Source: Candidatus Gastranaerophilales bacterium (GTDB taxonomy: Bacteria > Cyanobacteriota > Vampirovibrionia > Gastranaerophilales > Gastranaerophilaceae). From it: DNA of 5,892 nucleotides. Below are positions 5,797 to 5,892 of this stretch, in pieces. The translations under genes were made by a program, and so were the position numbers. The stretch lies in NCBI GenBank assembly GCA_944325615.1, contig CALVAU010000166.1, positions 1 through 5,892 on the forward strand, given 5' to 3'. The notes under the pieces are model-generated. The model was not told the DNA's origin. It did no database searches and worked only from the letters and a program-made list of their open reading frames with translations. Every line of letters begins with the position of its first letter. Positions within the stretch are counted from its first letter, which is position 1.

Positions 5797-5892
5797 TTAT
5801 AATTTAGAAGCAACCATCAAAGTAGTTTCAGCTAAACGAGTTGAATAACCCATTTCGTTGTCGTACCAAGAAATGATTTTAACTTGGTTTCC
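5797..5892 (-). CDS. gap: Glyceraldehyde-3-phosphate dehydrogenase, C-terminal fragment
   Basis: Only the last 31 codons are in the window; the gene continues beyond the right edge. The residues GNQVKIISWYDNEMGYSTR, followed by LAETTLMVASKL and a stop, match the conserved C-terminus of phosphorylating GAPDH. There the WYDNE-x-GYS-x-R motif carries the Asn and Tyr that lie by the NAD-binding site. The enzyme oxidises glyceraldehyde 3-phosphate to 1,3-bisphosphoglycerate in glycolysis, in the cytoplasm. The catalytic cysteine lies outside the window, so activity and subclass cannot be judged. A strong terminator directly follows, so DUF378 is on a separate transcript unless read-through occurs. 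Confidence 0.94.
   Translation of the reverse strand, partial: GNQVKIISWYDNEMGYSTRLAETTLMVASKL

Overview
The window is AT-rich bacterial DNA. The evidence points to a gut Melainabacterium (Vampirovibrionia, order Gastranaerophilales) or a close relative. The clues are a cut-off pseudopilin-like protein with a DVNG-x-K-x-PN loop, a zinc peptidase that opens with a short 'ITPQFTANKIGFR' leader instead of a signal peptide, and the low GC content. This placement comes from recognising protein style and was not checked by any search.

Layout. (1) 2-517, plus strand: the C-terminal part of a secreted or pilus-type protein, followed by a strong intrinsic terminator at 573-607. (2) 608-1232: over 600 bases with no credible gene but dense in palindromes. 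It holds four copies of a dispersed hairpin repeat with a conserved TCATYCTGA...ATCTCA skeleton (617-646, 1073-1102, and two facing copies inside 1111-1184). Between these lies a 731-1042 segment with two hairpins that share almost the same 21-base loop on different 9-bp stems. (3) 1280-2557, plus: purA, adenylosuccinate synthase, behind an extended -10 promoter. (4) 2617-5436, plus: a 939-residue two-half M16 zinc metallopeptidase. It starts 59 bases after purA with no good terminator between, so the two may be co-transcribed. (5) 5433-5636, minus: a 67-residue DUF378 (YuzA-like) membrane protein that converges on the peptidase gene and overlaps it by 4 bases. (6) 5797-5892, minus: the C-terminal end of glyceraldehyde-3-phosphate dehydrogenase, with its own terminator at 5730-5777.

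Functionally these are mostly housekeeping genes: AMP synthesis, proteolysis and glycolysis. Nothing suggests a shared pathway. The most unusual content is non-coding: the twin-hairpin element upstream of purA, and an 11-bp perfect inverted repeat around the DUF378 start. In the DUF378 mRNA that repeat would put the ribosome binding site in a loop and the start codon in the stem.
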